Below the pieces are notes generated by a model. It was not told the DNA's origin. It saw only the letters and a list, made by a program, of their open reading frames with translations, and did no database searches. 64,000 nt of DNA, taken from contig NC_019780.1 of the NCBI RefSeq assembly GCF_000317615.1, positions 682,001 through 746,000 of the forward strand, read 5' to 3'. Positions 1 through 9,375 of this stretch are shown here, one piece after another. This DNA is from Dactylococcopsis salina PCC 8305 (GTDB lineage: Bacteria > Cyanobacteriota > Cyanobacteriia > Cyanobacteriales > Rubidibacteraceae). Both the position numbers and the translations under genes were made by a program. Each line of letters begins with the position of its first letter. Within the stretch, counting starts at the first letter, position 1.

Positions 1-163
1 AATTTTAGTATCAACTCGTTGTGGATCAAACGCTTGTCCATGAGTTAGAAGCAATATCGACATCAACTTCTAGCAGTCCATTTTTGCTTTTTGAAACAGT
101 AGCAGAGTTTCCTATTATTCTGGATTATGAACACCACTACAGAAAAACTATGCTATTGAAGCT
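1..163. other. Unassigned left edge
   Basis: No complete gene is seen. The plus strand holds an open stretch of about 50 codons from position 9 to a stop near 170, and the minus strand a stretch of about 36 codons. I recognise neither as a family. It may be the eroded end of a gene lying outside the window. Confidence 0.3.
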
Positions 164-438
164 CTAATTCTCCCTTTGCTGTAATAGTTTGAGAATTTCG
201 ACAATATCACCCTGACGGCGAGAAAAGTTCTCCATGCGTCGGTAAAAGTCAGCTTGAGCGTTGCTTAAATTGGCAATTGAGGTAGAAAGATTTGCCATTG
301 AGTTGGAGAGATTCGCCATTTCTTGATAAAGACGAGCGCGATCGCGTTCACTTTCTCTGCGATCTTCACTTAAGGCTTCAATCGACTTGGCATTAGATTC
401 AATCAGCTTTTCGATTCGACTTAGGCGATCTTCACTAT
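164..438 (-). pseudogene. Small coiled-coil protein, 5' end lost at IS edge
   Basis: About 90 codons survive, beginning at Ser-Glu-Asp-Arg-Leu-Ser-Arg and ending at a TAG at 164-166. The sequence is a long amphipathic helix with heptad-like repeats of Asn-Leu-Ser (MANLSNSMANLS), rich in Glu and Arg, so it should form a coiled coil. It resembles small cyanobacterial coiled-coil proteins of unknown function. The open frame continues upstream to 514, but those 25 codons are antisense of the IS element that begins at 439, so the native start has been removed. Only a few native residues need be missing. It was divergent from the diguanylate cyclase on the other side of the IS. Confidence 0.6.
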
Positions 439-1232
439 GGTAGTGCTGAATAGTAATGATACAATATATTGAGAGATTGAAGTTAACGAAAAACATGAGT
501 AATGAATTGCCCAAAATGTCACTCTTCCAAATTTGTCAAAAATGGACATACGCATTATGGAAAACAGCGCTTTCGCTGTCAACATTGTGGGCGACAATTT
601 GTTAATAATCCTTCTCGTCAACCGATTTCCCAAGACAAGCGTGATTTAATTGATAAATTGTTAAAGGAACGCTTAGCTTTAGCAGCGATCGCGCGAGTTG
701 CTGAGGTTTCAGAGCGTTGGTTGCAAGACTATGTTAATCAAAAATATTATCTGACTCCTAAAGAAGCTAAAATTACTGAAAAAAAAAGAGGAAGGTTAAT
801 TCTTGAAATTGATGAAATGTGGTCATTCGTTGGTTCTAAGCGAAATAAAGTATGGATTTGGTTAGCTATTGATAGTTTAACTTGCATAAATTGTCGGTGT
901 TTAAGAAGCGCGATCGCGATCGCGCCGCCGCCCGAAAATTATGGGATTCTTTGCCACCAGTTTACCGTCAATGTGCAACTTGTTATACAGATTTTTGGGA
1001 AGCCTATCAAGGAATTTTACCGACTAAGAGACATCAAGCAGTTGGCAAAGAAACTGGTCAGACTAATCATATAGAAAGATTTAATAATACACTTAGACAA
1101 CGAGTTGGTAGATTAGTTAGAAAGAGTCTTTCTTTCTCTAAAAAATTCCAGAATCATTTAGGGGCTATTTGGGACTTTATACATTACTACAAGGCAAGCC
1201 TGCAACATTGATCATTACTATGCAGGACTACC
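439..1232 (+). mobile_element. IS1-family insertion sequence, 794 bp, degenerate
   Basis: The ends are 22-bp inverted repeats at 439-460 and 1211-1232 (GGTAGT...TAGTAATGAT against its complement), matching at 20 of 22 positions. Between them is one IS1-type transposase reading frame in two pieces. The flanks 431-438 and 1233-1240 show no target-site duplication. Both neighbouring genes lose their 5' codons exactly at the element's edges. This suggests a deletion next to the element, or recombination between two copies, rather than a simple insertion. Confidence 0.85.
502..1211 (+). pseudogene. IS1-family transposase, frameshifted
   Basis: The N-terminal part is the InsA-like region: a zinc finger with CPKC at residues 3-6 and CQHCG near residue 27, then a helix-turn-helix. 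The DDE part follows, starting with EIDEMWSF, then FWEAYQ and the C-terminal TNHIERFNNTLRQR block. The product is split: codons from 502 are correct to about 880, and the correct continuation lies in the frame read from 882 to 1211. Between them a short stretch resembling Ile-Val-Gly-Val sits in the third frame, so at least two indels are present. A programmed frameshift is possible, but two frame changes argue for decay. Confidence 0.8.
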
Positions 1233-1268
1233 CCTTTTACCTTACAAGTTCTTGGCATTGTCGGGTTA

Positions 1269-3476
1269 GTGGGTTATTTGTCTTATCGTAGCGGACAGCA
1301 AACCGTACAAGACTTAACGGATCAATTACTGGTAAAAACAGAAAACCAAGTCGTCCAAGAGCTTGATCATCACCTCAGTCTCCCCCATGAAATCAATCAG
1401 TTTAATATCGCGATGGTTGAGTCTGGGGTCATCGATTTAGAGAATTTAGACCAACTCCATAACTATCTGATTGCAGAACATCAAAAATTTCCACAAGTTA
1501 CCAGTGTTCTTTTTGGTAATCCGCAAGGGGCGTTTTTATTCGTTAACGATACTGAGCTTCCAAAAGGTAACACAGCAGCCCAAGAGTTACAGGTTGAGGT
1601 GGGACGTTTTGATCTTGATAATCCAAGTCGAATCAATCTTTACGCCCTTAATGTAGGGGGAACAATTGGTTGCTATTTCAAGACGATTAAAAATGTTGAT
1701 GTTCGTGAGCGTCCTTGGTATCGTCGCGCCGTGACAACCCAAACTTCAGGCTGGAGTGATTTGTTTCAGATTGGGACAGGTAATGTATTAGCAATTAATG
1801 CTTATGCTCCTTTTTACAACGCATCCCAAGAGTTGGAAGGGGTTTTCTCGATTAATTTGAGTTTAGAAGCCCTGAATCACTTTCTCGCAAATCTAACACT
1901 ACGGAGTAAGGCGGGAGAGGTGTTTATTATAGAACGGAATGGCTTGTTAGTTGCTAACTCGGCGGGTGAACTCCCCTATCGGACTTCTCGTCGTCAAAAG
2001 GGTAAAATTCTCGAACCTGGCAAGGTTGAATTTCGTCGGATTCCTGCTCAAAAAAGTTCTAATCAGGTGATTGCCAAAGCGACAGCAGCCTTAACGGAAG
2101 AGTTTAATGATCTCAATACAATTCAATCACCGCAATTCATCGAGTTTGCCATGGAAGCTGGCAAAAAAGACCCCTATTTTTTGCGGGTGTTTTCCTATCA
2201 GGATGATTATGGGTTAGATTGGCTCGTTGTAACGGTTGTGCCAAAATCTGAGTTTACGGGGGCGATTGAGGCAAATGTCCGACGAACTATTGCTTTATCT
2301 GGAGTCGCATTATTAGCATCATTGGGGTTAGGGTGGTGGACTTCTCGACGGATTGCGCGATCGCTGCTTCGTTTGTCTCAAGCGAGCAAAAGTGTTGCAC
2401 AAGGTAAGTTTAACGACTCTTTTTCCACCAGTCGCATCCGAGAAGTGGATACCTTATCGGAATCATTTTCTCAAATGGCGCGATCGTTACAAGAAGCGGA
2501 ACAGTTTCGCGATCATTATCAAGCAAAATTAGAACAAGAAGTAACAGAAAAAACCCTTGCTTTATCAGAAAGTTATGCTGAATTACAACTGATTACAGAT
2601 TCTATCTCTGGCTGTATTTCTTTTATTGATTCGTCTCTGCGTTATCAGTTTGTGAATCACACCTATGAAGTGTGGTTTAATTGTCGCAAAGAAGACATGA
2701 TCGGGCGTACCGTTGAGGAAGTGATTGGTGCAGAAGCCTACCAAAAAGCCTTACCCGATATTCAGCGAGTGTTAGCAGGGGAAACCGTTACTTATGAGAA
2801 AGAATTGACTTATCAAGGGGGAAAAACTCGCCATGTGTCTGCGGTGTTAACGCCAAAATTGGATGCGAAGAATCAGGTTTTAGGATATTATGCTCTGATT
2901 ACCGATATCAGCGATCGCAAGCAACTGGAATTAGAATTAAAAAAAGCGAATCAAGACCTCGAACAATTAGCAACCGTTGATGGGTTAACCCAACTAGCGA
3001 ATCGTAGAACATTTGACAAACATTTACAAGAAGAATGGAATCGCGCTTACAGAGAATCTCTTCCCTTGAGTATTCTTTTCTGTGATGTTGATTATTTCAA
3101 AAAATATAATGATTATTACGGACACCAAGCAGGAGATGATTGTTTGCAGAAAGTCGCCTTGATTATTAAGGAAAACTGCAAACGAGCCGAAGATTTTCCT
3201 GCTCGATATGGCGGAGAAGAGTTTGTGATTATTTGTGCGGGAATCAATGCAGACAATGCTAAAAACTTAGCAGAAAATATTCGGAAACGGCTTTTTCATC
3301 GTGCCATTCCTCATGAGAGAAATCCTGATCAAAATCGAGTGACTTTAAGTATTGGAATCGCAAGTGTGATTCCCCGACCATGCGATAATCCTAATGATTT
3401 GTTAAGGGAAGCCGATCGCGCTTTATATTTAGCGAAAAAACAGGGGCGCGATCGTGTGATTAGTTTTCAATTCTGA
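1269..3476 (+). CDS. Membrane diguanylate cyclase (Cache-HAMP-PAS-GGDEF), 5'-truncated
   Basis: Predicted to make cyclic di-GMP from two GTP in response to an extracytoplasmic signal. Numbering from the GTG at 1269: the end of a first membrane helix, a Cache-type sensor to about 330, a second helix at 340-361, HAMP at about 358-411, PAS at 434-555 and GGDEF at 570-735. The active site reads GGEEF at 648-652, with an inhibitory-site RxxD (RAED) five residues before it, so catalysis and product inhibition both look intact. The frame is open back to the IS edge at 1233 and already reads a hydrophobic segment there (PFTLQVLGIVGLVG), so the first 10-25 native codons and the promoter are missing. 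Expression would need a start such as GTG 1269 and IS-borne transcription. Confidence 0.85.
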   Translation: MGYLSYRSGQQTVQDLTDQLLVKTENQVVQELDHHLSLPHEINQFNIAMVESGVIDLENLDQLHNYLIAEHQKFPQVTSVLFGNPQGAFLFVNDTELPKGNTAAQELQVEVGRFDLDNPSRINLYALNVGGTIGCYFKTIKNVDVRERPWYRRAVTTQTSGWSDLFQIGTGNVLAINAYAPFYNASQELEGVFSINLSLEALNHFLANLTLRSKAGEVFIIERNGLLVANSAGELPYRTSRRQKGKILEPGKVEFRRIPAQKSSNQVIAKATAALTEEFNDLNTIQSPQFIEFAMEAGKKDPYFLRVFSYQDDYGLDWLVVTVVPKSEFTGAIEANVRRTIALSGVALLASLGLGWWTSRRIARSLLRLSQASKSVAQGKFNDSFSTSRIREVDTLSESFSQMARSLQEAEQFRDHYQAKLEQEVTEKTLALSESYAELQLITDSISGCISFIDSSLRYQFVNHTYEVWFNCRKEDMIGRTVEEVIGAEAYQKALPDIQRVLAGETVTYEKELTYQGGKTRHVSAVLTPKLDAKNQVLGYYALITDISDRKQLELELKKANQDLEQLATVDGLTQLANRRTFDKHLQEEWNRAYRESLPLSILFCDVDYFKKYNDYYGHQAGDDCLQKVALIIKENCKRAEDFPARYGGEEFVIICAGINADNAKNLAENIRKRLFHRAIPHERNPDQNRVTLSIGIASVIPRPCDNPNDLLREADRALYLAKKQGRDRVISFQF

Positions 3477-3956
3477 GAAATTCCTTAGTAGTAAATAGGG
3501 GTTGCTGAAAAAGTCCATTGGTTGGTTAAGTAAGGCAAGAGGCAAAAGGCAAGAGGCAAGATGGGGAAGATGGGGGAAGATGGGGGAAGATGGGGAAGAT
3601 GGGGGAGAAAAATCGCTCCCTTGTCCCCCTTGTCTCCCTTGTCTCCCTTGTCCCCCTTGTCTCCCTTGTCTCCCTTGTCTCCCTTGTCTCCCATTGCTCC
3701 CTTGTCTCCCATTTCTCCCTTGCACTTTTTGGGAAGGTTCATCAATCCATTCATAGAACTCAATTGCATGGAGATTGCAGAAGCTACAGCCCTCACAATG
3801 TTCTGGAATCGGTAACTGGCGGACTCTTCCTTTTTGGACTAATTTCATCAGCATTTGTCGCAGCGCATCTCCATCCATCTGAAAATGCAATTCAATTTCT
3901 GCCAAAGAAACCCGATGATGTTTGAGGACAAAATTTTGTAGTTCCTTTAAAATCAT
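3429..3956 (-). CDS. feoC: FeoC-like regulator with repeat-derived C-terminal tail
   Basis: Residues 1 to about 79 are a FeoC-type winged helix with a small cysteine cluster, C54-x2-C57-x2-C60 (CEGCSFC), expected to bind an Fe-S cluster. FeoC proteins are about 80 residues and act with the FeoB ferrous-iron transporter. The gene lies 60 bp downstream of feoB on the same strand. After residue 79 the frame runs into a 9-bp tandem repeat and reads Gly-Arg-Gln-Gly over and over, then a dispersed repeat. It even overlaps the last 48 bp of the convergent cyclase gene. The tail is best seen as repeat DNA that has replaced the native stop. The true functional domain is roughly 3720-3956. Confidence 0.7.
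   Translation of the reverse strand: MILKELQNFVLKHHRVSLAEIELHFQMDGDALRQMLMKLVQKGRVRQLPIPEHCEGCSFCNLHAIEFYEWIDEPSQKVQGRNGRQGSNGRQGRQGRQGRQGGQGRQGRQGGQGSDFSPPSSPSSPIFPHLPHLASCLLPLALLNQPMDFFSNPYLLLRNFSELKTNHTIAPLFFR
3495..3722. repeat. Dispersed repeat with 9-bp microsatellite
   Basis: From 3505 there is a GTTGCTGAAAAAGTCC-type segment, then purine-rich GGCAAGAGGCAAAAG units, GGGGAAGAT units, and from about 3621 a tract of TTGTCTCCC (9 bp, with CCCCC and CATT variants) repeated about a dozen times. The same building blocks recur at 26685-26720, 27375-27440 and 40010-40130. Confidence 0.85.
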
Positions 3957-4016
3957 TAGTCTAGCCTACTCTAAATTAGCAACAATTTTTAAATGCTTCT
4001 CCCACATTCCAACCAC

Positions 4017-6368
4017 TTAAGCACGAGTAGTGGTTTGAGTTTTTGGTTGAGAACGCGATCGCGCTAGGTGAGAATTTCGTGATATTTTCAGTAAGAAAAT
4101 TGCTCCTCCCATGACAACAACACCACCGATGATCCAAGCTAGAGAAAAACCAGGATGCTGAGAAAAGGTAGCAATTTGATAAAACATACTCGCCACCCAG
4201 TAGCCTAAACCCGTTGTCCAACCAGCAGCTAAAAGCGTCCAACCGAGGTTCGTTTCACGGTAGATTGCGCCTGTTGCCGCCACACAAGGGAAGTACATCA
4301 ACACAAACAGTAAATAAGCAAAAGCCGCAGCATTCGTATTAAAACGTTGTGACATTTGTCCAAACGTTCTCACTGCGATTCCTTGTTCAGCAGCAGCCGT
4401 GGTGGAATCTTGAACTTCACCGACACTTAAACCCAAAGGATCAAGCAATTGATTGCCCAAATCCGCTAAATTAGCAGGAATACTGGCAAAAGCTGCACCA
4501 ATTCCAGCCCAGAAGCGAAAAGGCTCTTCGGCGGTTTCTGATGCTGCTGCCTCTTCTTGTGCAAGCTGACCATACAGGGAATCAAGAGAACCCACCATGG
4601 CTTCTTTCGCAAATACCCCTGTAAAAATGCCAACGGTTGCGGGCCAATTTTCTTGAGTAACGCCCATGGGAGAAAAGATCGGGGTGACAGCTTGGCTAGT
4701 GGCGGAGAGAACAGAATCTTTACTATCTTGTTGACCAAAAGAGCCATCAGTGCCAACGGAATTTAAGAAGCTCAAAACCAGCACCATCAGCACAATCACT
4801 TTACCCGCTCTCACCAAAAATCCTTTCAGTCTATCCCAAGCGCGGATCATTACCCCTTTTGGCTTCGGAATGTGATAAGGGGGTAATTCCATGACAAAGG
4901 GCGCAGCTTCCCCTTGCATAATCGTATTTTTCATTACCAGCCCCGTAAAGACCGCTGCTGCAATCCCAATGAGATAAAGACCAAACACCAGATTTTGTCC
5001 GTTACGAGGGAAGAAGGCAGCAGCAAATAGCGCATACACTGGCAATCTTGCGCCACAAGACATAAACGGGTTCATCATAATCGTCATCAACCGATCGCGC
5101 TTATTTTCTAAGGTTCGGGTTGCCATAATTGCGGGAACATTACAGCCGAATCCGACTAACATCGGCACAAACGCTTTCCCTGGTAAACCGACAAAACGCA
5201 TTAACTTATCCATCACAAACGCGGCTCTTGCCATATAGCCCGAGTCTTCCAAAATGGAAAGAATGACAAAGAGTAAGCCAATTTGGGGGATAAATGTTGC
5301 TACCGTTTGCACACCACCCCCGAAAGCGGTAACAAAGCCAATGAGCAAACCAGGCGCACCGAGACCTTCTAACCAGGCTTGCGGCGCATCCACAAAGACT
5401 GTTCCCACGGAAATATCAAAGAAATCAATAAACGTCCCCCCGATATTAATGGCAATGAAAAACATTAAATACATCACCACTAAAAACAAAGGAATGCCAA
5501 TCCAACGGTTAAGCACAAATTGGTCAATTTGATCCGATTTGGTATTACTGACCTGCCGTTTCTGTTTCACCGCATTTTGAATTAAACTGCGAATAAAGCC
5601 ATAGCGACTATCAGCAACAATGATGTCGATGTCTTCGTGTAAGAGTCGGTGAATCTTGCGTCGATTTTCAACGACAATTTGATCCAGTTCTTTGCCTTTG
5701 AGTTCTGGGGCGACCCGATCTTCGTATTCTAAAAGATTCAGCGCGACCCAGCGTGTAGAAATCTTACGATTTTTTCCTTTTGCTTCCACTAACGGCTCGA
5801 TTTGGTTGAGGGTATCTTCAATGACAGCCGGGTAAGCGACCACAGTGGGTAAGTTTCCTGGATTATCGACGAACTCGTTAATCCGACTTCTGAGGAGATT
5901 AATTCCTTCTCCTAAAAAGGCACTGATGGGAATGACATAACAGCCTAACCGTTGGGAAAGAATGTCTGTATCAATATCGAGTTCGCGATCGCGCGCTACA
6001 TCCATCATATTCAGGGAGATGACCATCGGAACGCGCATTTCCATAATCTGCGTCGTTAGATAAAGATTCCGTTCTAAGTTCGACGCATCAACAATATTAA
6101 TCACCAAATCCGCTTCTCCCGACATGAGATAATCTCGGGCGATCATCTCATCGAGTCCAGAGCCTTCGTCTTCGCCATCGAGAGCATAAACCCCTGGTAA
6201 ATCAATGACAGTCACTTCCGCGCCATCATATTCATATTTCCCTTCTTTGCGGTCAACAGTGACCCCTGGCCAATTGCCAGTCCGCTGGTTCGTACCTGTG
6301 AGATCGTTAAAGAGAGTGGTTTTGCCGCAATTGGGATTACCAATTAAGGCAATGGTTTGTTGGTTCAT
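4017..6368 (-). CDS. feoB: Ferrous iron transport protein B
   Basis: FeoB imports Fe2+ across the plasma membrane using an N-terminal G-protein domain. Visible motifs: P-loop GNPNCGKT at 10-17, G3 DLPG at 56-59 and G4 NMMD at 120-123, then a helical linker and a polytopic membrane part from about residue 290. The membrane part has the conserved gate-type segments GFGCNVPAI and the paired NFE/gate repeats typical of the family. At 783 residues the length is normal. It sits between the tandem FeoA protein (45 bp upstream) and feoC (60 bp downstream), so the three form one minus-strand operon. The short C-terminal tail is basic and polar. Confidence 0.96.
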   Translation of the reverse strand: MNQQTIALIGNPNCGKTTLFNDLTGTNQRTGNWPGVTVDRKEGKYEYDGAEVTVIDLPGVYALDGEDEGSGLDEMIARDYLMSGEADLVINIVDASNLERNLYLTTQIMEMRVPMVISLNMMDVARDRELDIDTDILSQRLGCYVIPISAFLGEGINLLRSRINEFVDNPGNLPTVVAYPAVIEDTLNQIEPLVEAKGKNRKISTRWVALNLLEYEDRVAPELKGKELDQIVVENRRKIHRLLHEDIDIIVADSRYGFIRSLIQNAVKQKRQVSNTKSDQIDQFVLNRWIGIPLFLVVMYLMFFIAINIGGTFIDFFDISVGTVFVDAPQAWLEGLGAPGLLIGFVTAFGGGVQTVATFIPQIGLLFVILSILEDSGYMARAAFVMDKLMRFVGLPGKAFVPMLVGFGCNVPAIMATRTLENKRDRLMTIMMNPFMSCGARLPVYALFAAAFFPRNGQNLVFGLYLIGIAAAVFTGLVMKNTIMQGEAAPFVMELPPYHIPKPKGVMIRAWDRLKGFLVRAGKVIVLMVLVLSFLNSVGTDGSFGQQDSKDSVLSATSQAVTPIFSPMGVTQENWPATVGIFTGVFAKEAMVGSLDSLYGQLAQEEAAASETAEEPFRFWAGIGAAFASIPANLADLGNQLLDPLGLSVGEVQDSTTAAAEQGIAVRTFGQMSQRFNTNAAAFAYLLFVLMYFPCVAATGAIYRETNLGWTLLAAGWTTGLGYWVASMFYQIATFSQHPGFSLAWIIGGVVVMGGAIFLLKISRNSHLARSRSQPKTQTTTRA

Positions 6369-6413
6369 GGTTTTATTCCTTAGTCATGTAGTTAATAATC
6401 AAATAAAGACATT

Positions 6414-7016
6414 CTATCCAGCTTCTTGAGACAATGCTTCGACGATCAGCGCTGCGGCTTCATCTTTTCGCAGACTTAATTTAAAGCCTCGCACCAGAAT
6501 TTCTACGGGATCACCCAGAGGGGCAACATGAGTCACGGTAAACTCTGTGCCTGGGGTGAGTCCCATTGCCAATAATTTCTTTTTGTAGGCTTTCTTGGTT
6601 GCATCATCCATTTGTTCAAAGCGAGCCACTTTGCCTTGCTGATGAACCTGCAAATCTTTTAATGTTGTTTTTTGCGACTGCATATCATTTACCTCTTGTA
6701 CTTCTACGAGATAATCAAAGGGTTGATCTGAGATGAGAATCCGTTTTGCCATGCCACCATCAATGGCAATACGGGTGTCTCCAACTCCAACGACCATATT
6801 TCCCGCCAGATTCTGTAAGATTTGAATTTTCATGCCAGGGGCTAACCCCATCCCCACTAGGCGATTCACCCCATCTTTGCTTTCATAGCCTGCAATCCAA
6901 AGCTGTTCCCCCACTTGCGCTTTCGCCAGTGGCATGATCGCGCGATCGCAATGCTGGTTTTGCTGTCGGTGGTGATGACGGTGTCGTCGTTGTCGATGGT
7001 GCGGTTGGTTAGCCAT
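6414..7016 (-). CDS. feoA: Tandem FeoA-FeoA protein with His-rich N-terminus
   Basis: Two SH3-like FeoA domains lie in one chain. The first spans about residues 28-105 (MPLAKAQVGEQLWIAG ... MGLAPG) and the second about 113-196 (KLLAMGLTPGTEF ... LSLRKDEAAAL). FeoA is normally about 75-90 residues and supports FeoB, so this is a fusion of two copies. The first 23 residues are packed with His and Arg (for example RRHRHHHRQ), which could bind metal. That part may also be a start-codon artefact, since a shorter start at Met-28 would leave both domains intact. It is first in the feo operon. No convincing Fur box was found in 7017-7294. Confidence 0.88.
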   Translation of the reverse strand: MANQPHHRQRRHRHHHRQQNQHCDRAIMPLAKAQVGEQLWIAGYESKDGVNRLVGMGLAPGMKIQILQNLAGNMVVGVGDTRIAIDGGMAKRILISDQPFDYLVEVQEVNDMQSQKTTLKDLQVHQQGKVARFEQMDDATKKAYKKKLLAMGLTPGTEFTVTHVAPLGDPVEILVRGFKLSLRKDEAAALIVEALSQEAG

Positions 7017-7294
7017 TATTAACTTTTTACCTTTGATTTAGAATGCTTTACTGGCTCAGGTGATTGCTCTAGGTATTGAAGCCGCTCTATAAAGCATCTC
7101 TTCATTATTGACAGTAATTTTTATTTGTTTACCTAAATTAGTGATAGCATAATCCACTTAATCACTTCTGATGAGTTAAGGAAAACTTAACCTTTCACTA
7201 TGAAACACGGATGATTCCGAAGATCAAGGTTGGAAAACGTTATATTTAGGTTAGGTAATCCCCTTGCTGGTTTGATAAAAATAACTTTGACCTT

Positions 7295-7957
7295 ATGACT
7301 CAAAAAATTGGCTTTATTCTGCTTTGGTTAGGATTTCTTTCCTACGGATTTATTTTTGCTCCTCCTGAAGACCCCAATACTTTTAATCTGATTCAAAAGT
7401 TATCTGCATTTGAAATCGAAGGAATCAATCCTTTAATTGTTTCCCTATTTAATTTAATGGGAGTCTTACCTTTAATGTATGCTCCGTTATTATTAATTGA
7501 TGGCAAAGGACAAAAACTGGTTGCGTTTCCTTTTGTGATTTTATCGTTTGCTGTGGGAGCATTTGCGCTTTTGCCTTATTTTGCTTTTCGAGAACCACAA
7601 TTAGAGTTTAAGGGCGAAAAAAGTTGGTTACTTAAAGTTTTAGATTCTCGTGTTTTTGGTATTTTTATCACGGGTCTTTTCTTATTACTTTTTATTTCTG
7701 GATTGCAAACAGGAAACTGGAATGATTTTGTTTTAAAGTGGCAAAACAGTCGTTTTATTCATGTGATGAGTTTAGATTTCTGTATGTTGGTCTTATTATT
7801 TCCCGCAATTTTAAGGGATGATTTAAAGCGGCGGAAAATTGCTGAATCAAGATTTTTTCAAACTCTAATTTGGCTGCCAATTTTAGGAACATTAACTTAT
7901 TTTTGTGTTCGTCCAGCTTTACCCGCAACCAGTAAACAATTAAGCAGTTTCTCTTAA
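7295..7957 (+). CDS. Conserved cyanobacterial membrane protein, unknown function
   Basis: A 220-residue polytopic protein with about six membrane helices: near residues 5-22, 44-66, 75-100, 120-142, 155-172 and 190-206. Short loops such as FAPPEDPNTFNLI follow the first helix. I recall similar proteins in other cyanobacteria and plastid-bearing plants but cannot name a function. It is transcribed away from feoA, and its last 18 bp overlap the end of murD convergently. No cofactor or catalytic motif is visible. Confidence 0.7.
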   Translation: MTQKIGFILLWLGFLSYGFIFAPPEDPNTFNLIQKLSAFEIEGINPLIVSLFNLMGVLPLMYAPLLLIDGKGQKLVAFPFVILSFAVGAFALLPYFAFREPQLEFKGEKSWLLKVLDSRVFGIFITGLFLLLFISGLQTGNWNDFVLKWQNSRFIHVMSLDFCMLVLLFPAILRDDLKRRKIAESRFFQTLIWLPILGTLTYFCVRPALPATSKQLSSFS

Positions 7958-9292
7958 ACATAATTCACGGAAATGATCGCCGCGCTGTTCAAAGTTATCG
8001 TATTGATCAAAACTAGCGCAAGCTGGAGACAATAAAACAGTTTTTGCTTCTTGTTTCTTCGTTGCTTCGATCGATGCGGTAACAGCGTTTTCCATTGTTT
8101 CTACAATTTTATAAGATTGAAAACCGATTTCTTTTAACCGTTGAGCAAATTTCGGCGCAGCTTCTCCAATTAATAAAACCCAACTGGCTTTTTCTTTAAT
8201 CAATTGTAACCAATTCTGATCATTTCCTGTTTTTCCTTGTCCCCCTGCAATTAAAATCACTGGACTAGAAACTGATGATAATCCCACCCATGCTGCTTCG
8301 TAATTGGTGGCTTTACTATCATTAATAAAGGGGATACCGTTGATTTCACAAACGGGTTCGAGACGATGAGGAACTCCTTTAAAGTTGATTAAACTTTGCT
8401 CGATCGAGCTTTTTTCGACACCTGCTAAACGCGCCGCCCCGACTGCTAATAAAAGATTTTGCAGATTGTGTTCTCCCACCATCGGAAAATGTTTTACTGA
8501 CAGCACTTTTTCGCCAAATGCAATAATTTCTTCATCCTCAATATAAATTCCAGCGCTGGGTTTTCCTAACAGTTGACTCTTTCCTTTAATGCTAGTCCAA
8601 TGGACTTGTGACCAGTTGATCTCTCCTAAACTGCGTAGATAAGGATCATCACCATTAATAATTTTTAATTGCGAGCGATCGAGCAGCGACTTTTTAATCT
8701 GAAAATAATTTTCTAAAGTGTAGTGACGTTCGAGATGATCGGGACTAAATGTTGTCCAAATCCCAATTTCTGGGGCGAGTTTTTGTGAAGATTCGATCTG
8801 ATAACTACTAATCTCGGCGATAATCCAATCTAACCGTTCTGTTTTCAAACCTAACTCACAAGCTGCCTTACCAATATTCCCACAAGCAGGCGCATTTAAA
8901 CCCGCACCTTGAAATAAAGCCTCACATAAGGCGGTTGTTGTCGTTTTGCCATTCGTTCCTGTAATTCCCAGCCAGGGCGTTTCTTGTAAAGTGCGCCAAG
9001 CGAGTTCGATTTCTCCATACATGGGAATCTTATTTTCTCTGGCGCGGACTAAAATCGGAACATCCCAAGGCACACCAGGGCTAACAATAACCACATCAAC
9101 CGTTTTCAGAACATCTAAACTCGGTGTATCTTCTAATATCACCGTAATTCCTTCTTCACTCAGGGAACGTTGATGGTTTTCTAATTCTGGAGATGTGCCT
9201 CGATCGCTGATCACCACCTCCCAACCCTGTTGTTTTAATAAACGGGCGGCAGCGATTCCAGAACGTCCCAATCCAATCACATAGGCATTCAT
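7940..9292 (-). CDS. murD: UDP-N-acetylmuramoyl-L-alanine--D-glutamate ligase
   Basis: Cytoplasmic peptidoglycan precursor enzyme that adds D-Glu to UDP-MurNAc-L-Ala with ATP. The N-terminal Rossmann-like domain begins VIGLGRSGIAAARLL. The ATP loop TGTNGKTTTT lies at 111-120, followed by the central Mur ligase domain and the C-terminal domain with HRLEPV, DSKATN and the closing LLSPACASFDQYDNFEQRG block diagnostic of MurD. At 450 residues the length is normal. It is alone on its strand, with a repeat array between it and clpC, so it is probably transcribed alone. Confidence 0.97.
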   Translation of the reverse strand: MNAYVIGLGRSGIAAARLLKQQGWEVVISDRGTSPELENHQRSLSEEGITVILEDTPSLDVLKTVDVVIVSPGVPWDVPILVRARENKIPMYGEIELAWRTLQETPWLGITGTNGKTTTTALCEALFQGAGLNAPACGNIGKAACELGLKTERLDWIIAEISSYQIESSQKLAPEIGIWTTFSPDHLERHYTLENYFQIKKSLLDRSQLKIINGDDPYLRSLGEINWSQVHWTSIKGKSQLLGKPSAGIYIEDEEIIAFGEKVLSVKHFPMVGEHNLQNLLLAVGAARLAGVEKSSIEQSLINFKGVPHRLEPVCEINGIPFINDSKATNYEAAWVGLSSVSSPVILIAGGQGKTGNDQNWLQLIKEKASWVLLIGEAAPKFAQRLKEIGFQSYKIVETMENAVTASIEATKKQEAKTVLLSPACASFDQYDNFEQRGDHFRELCLRETA

Positions 9293-9375
9293 ATTGCAAT
9301 CATAAATCGTTAACAGTTGACTATCCTATTATTGGTCTGCTTTGCTTCAGTGTCAAAATTTCCCTTAAAAAACCA

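Noticed and set aside
3485-3796. Collagen-like Gly-Asp-Lys repeat protein
   Set aside because: Produced only by reading the 9-bp microsatellite in another frame.
7017-7294. Fur box upstream of feoA
   Set aside because: AT-rich imperfect inverted repeats exist, but no GATAATGATAATC-like site is convincing.
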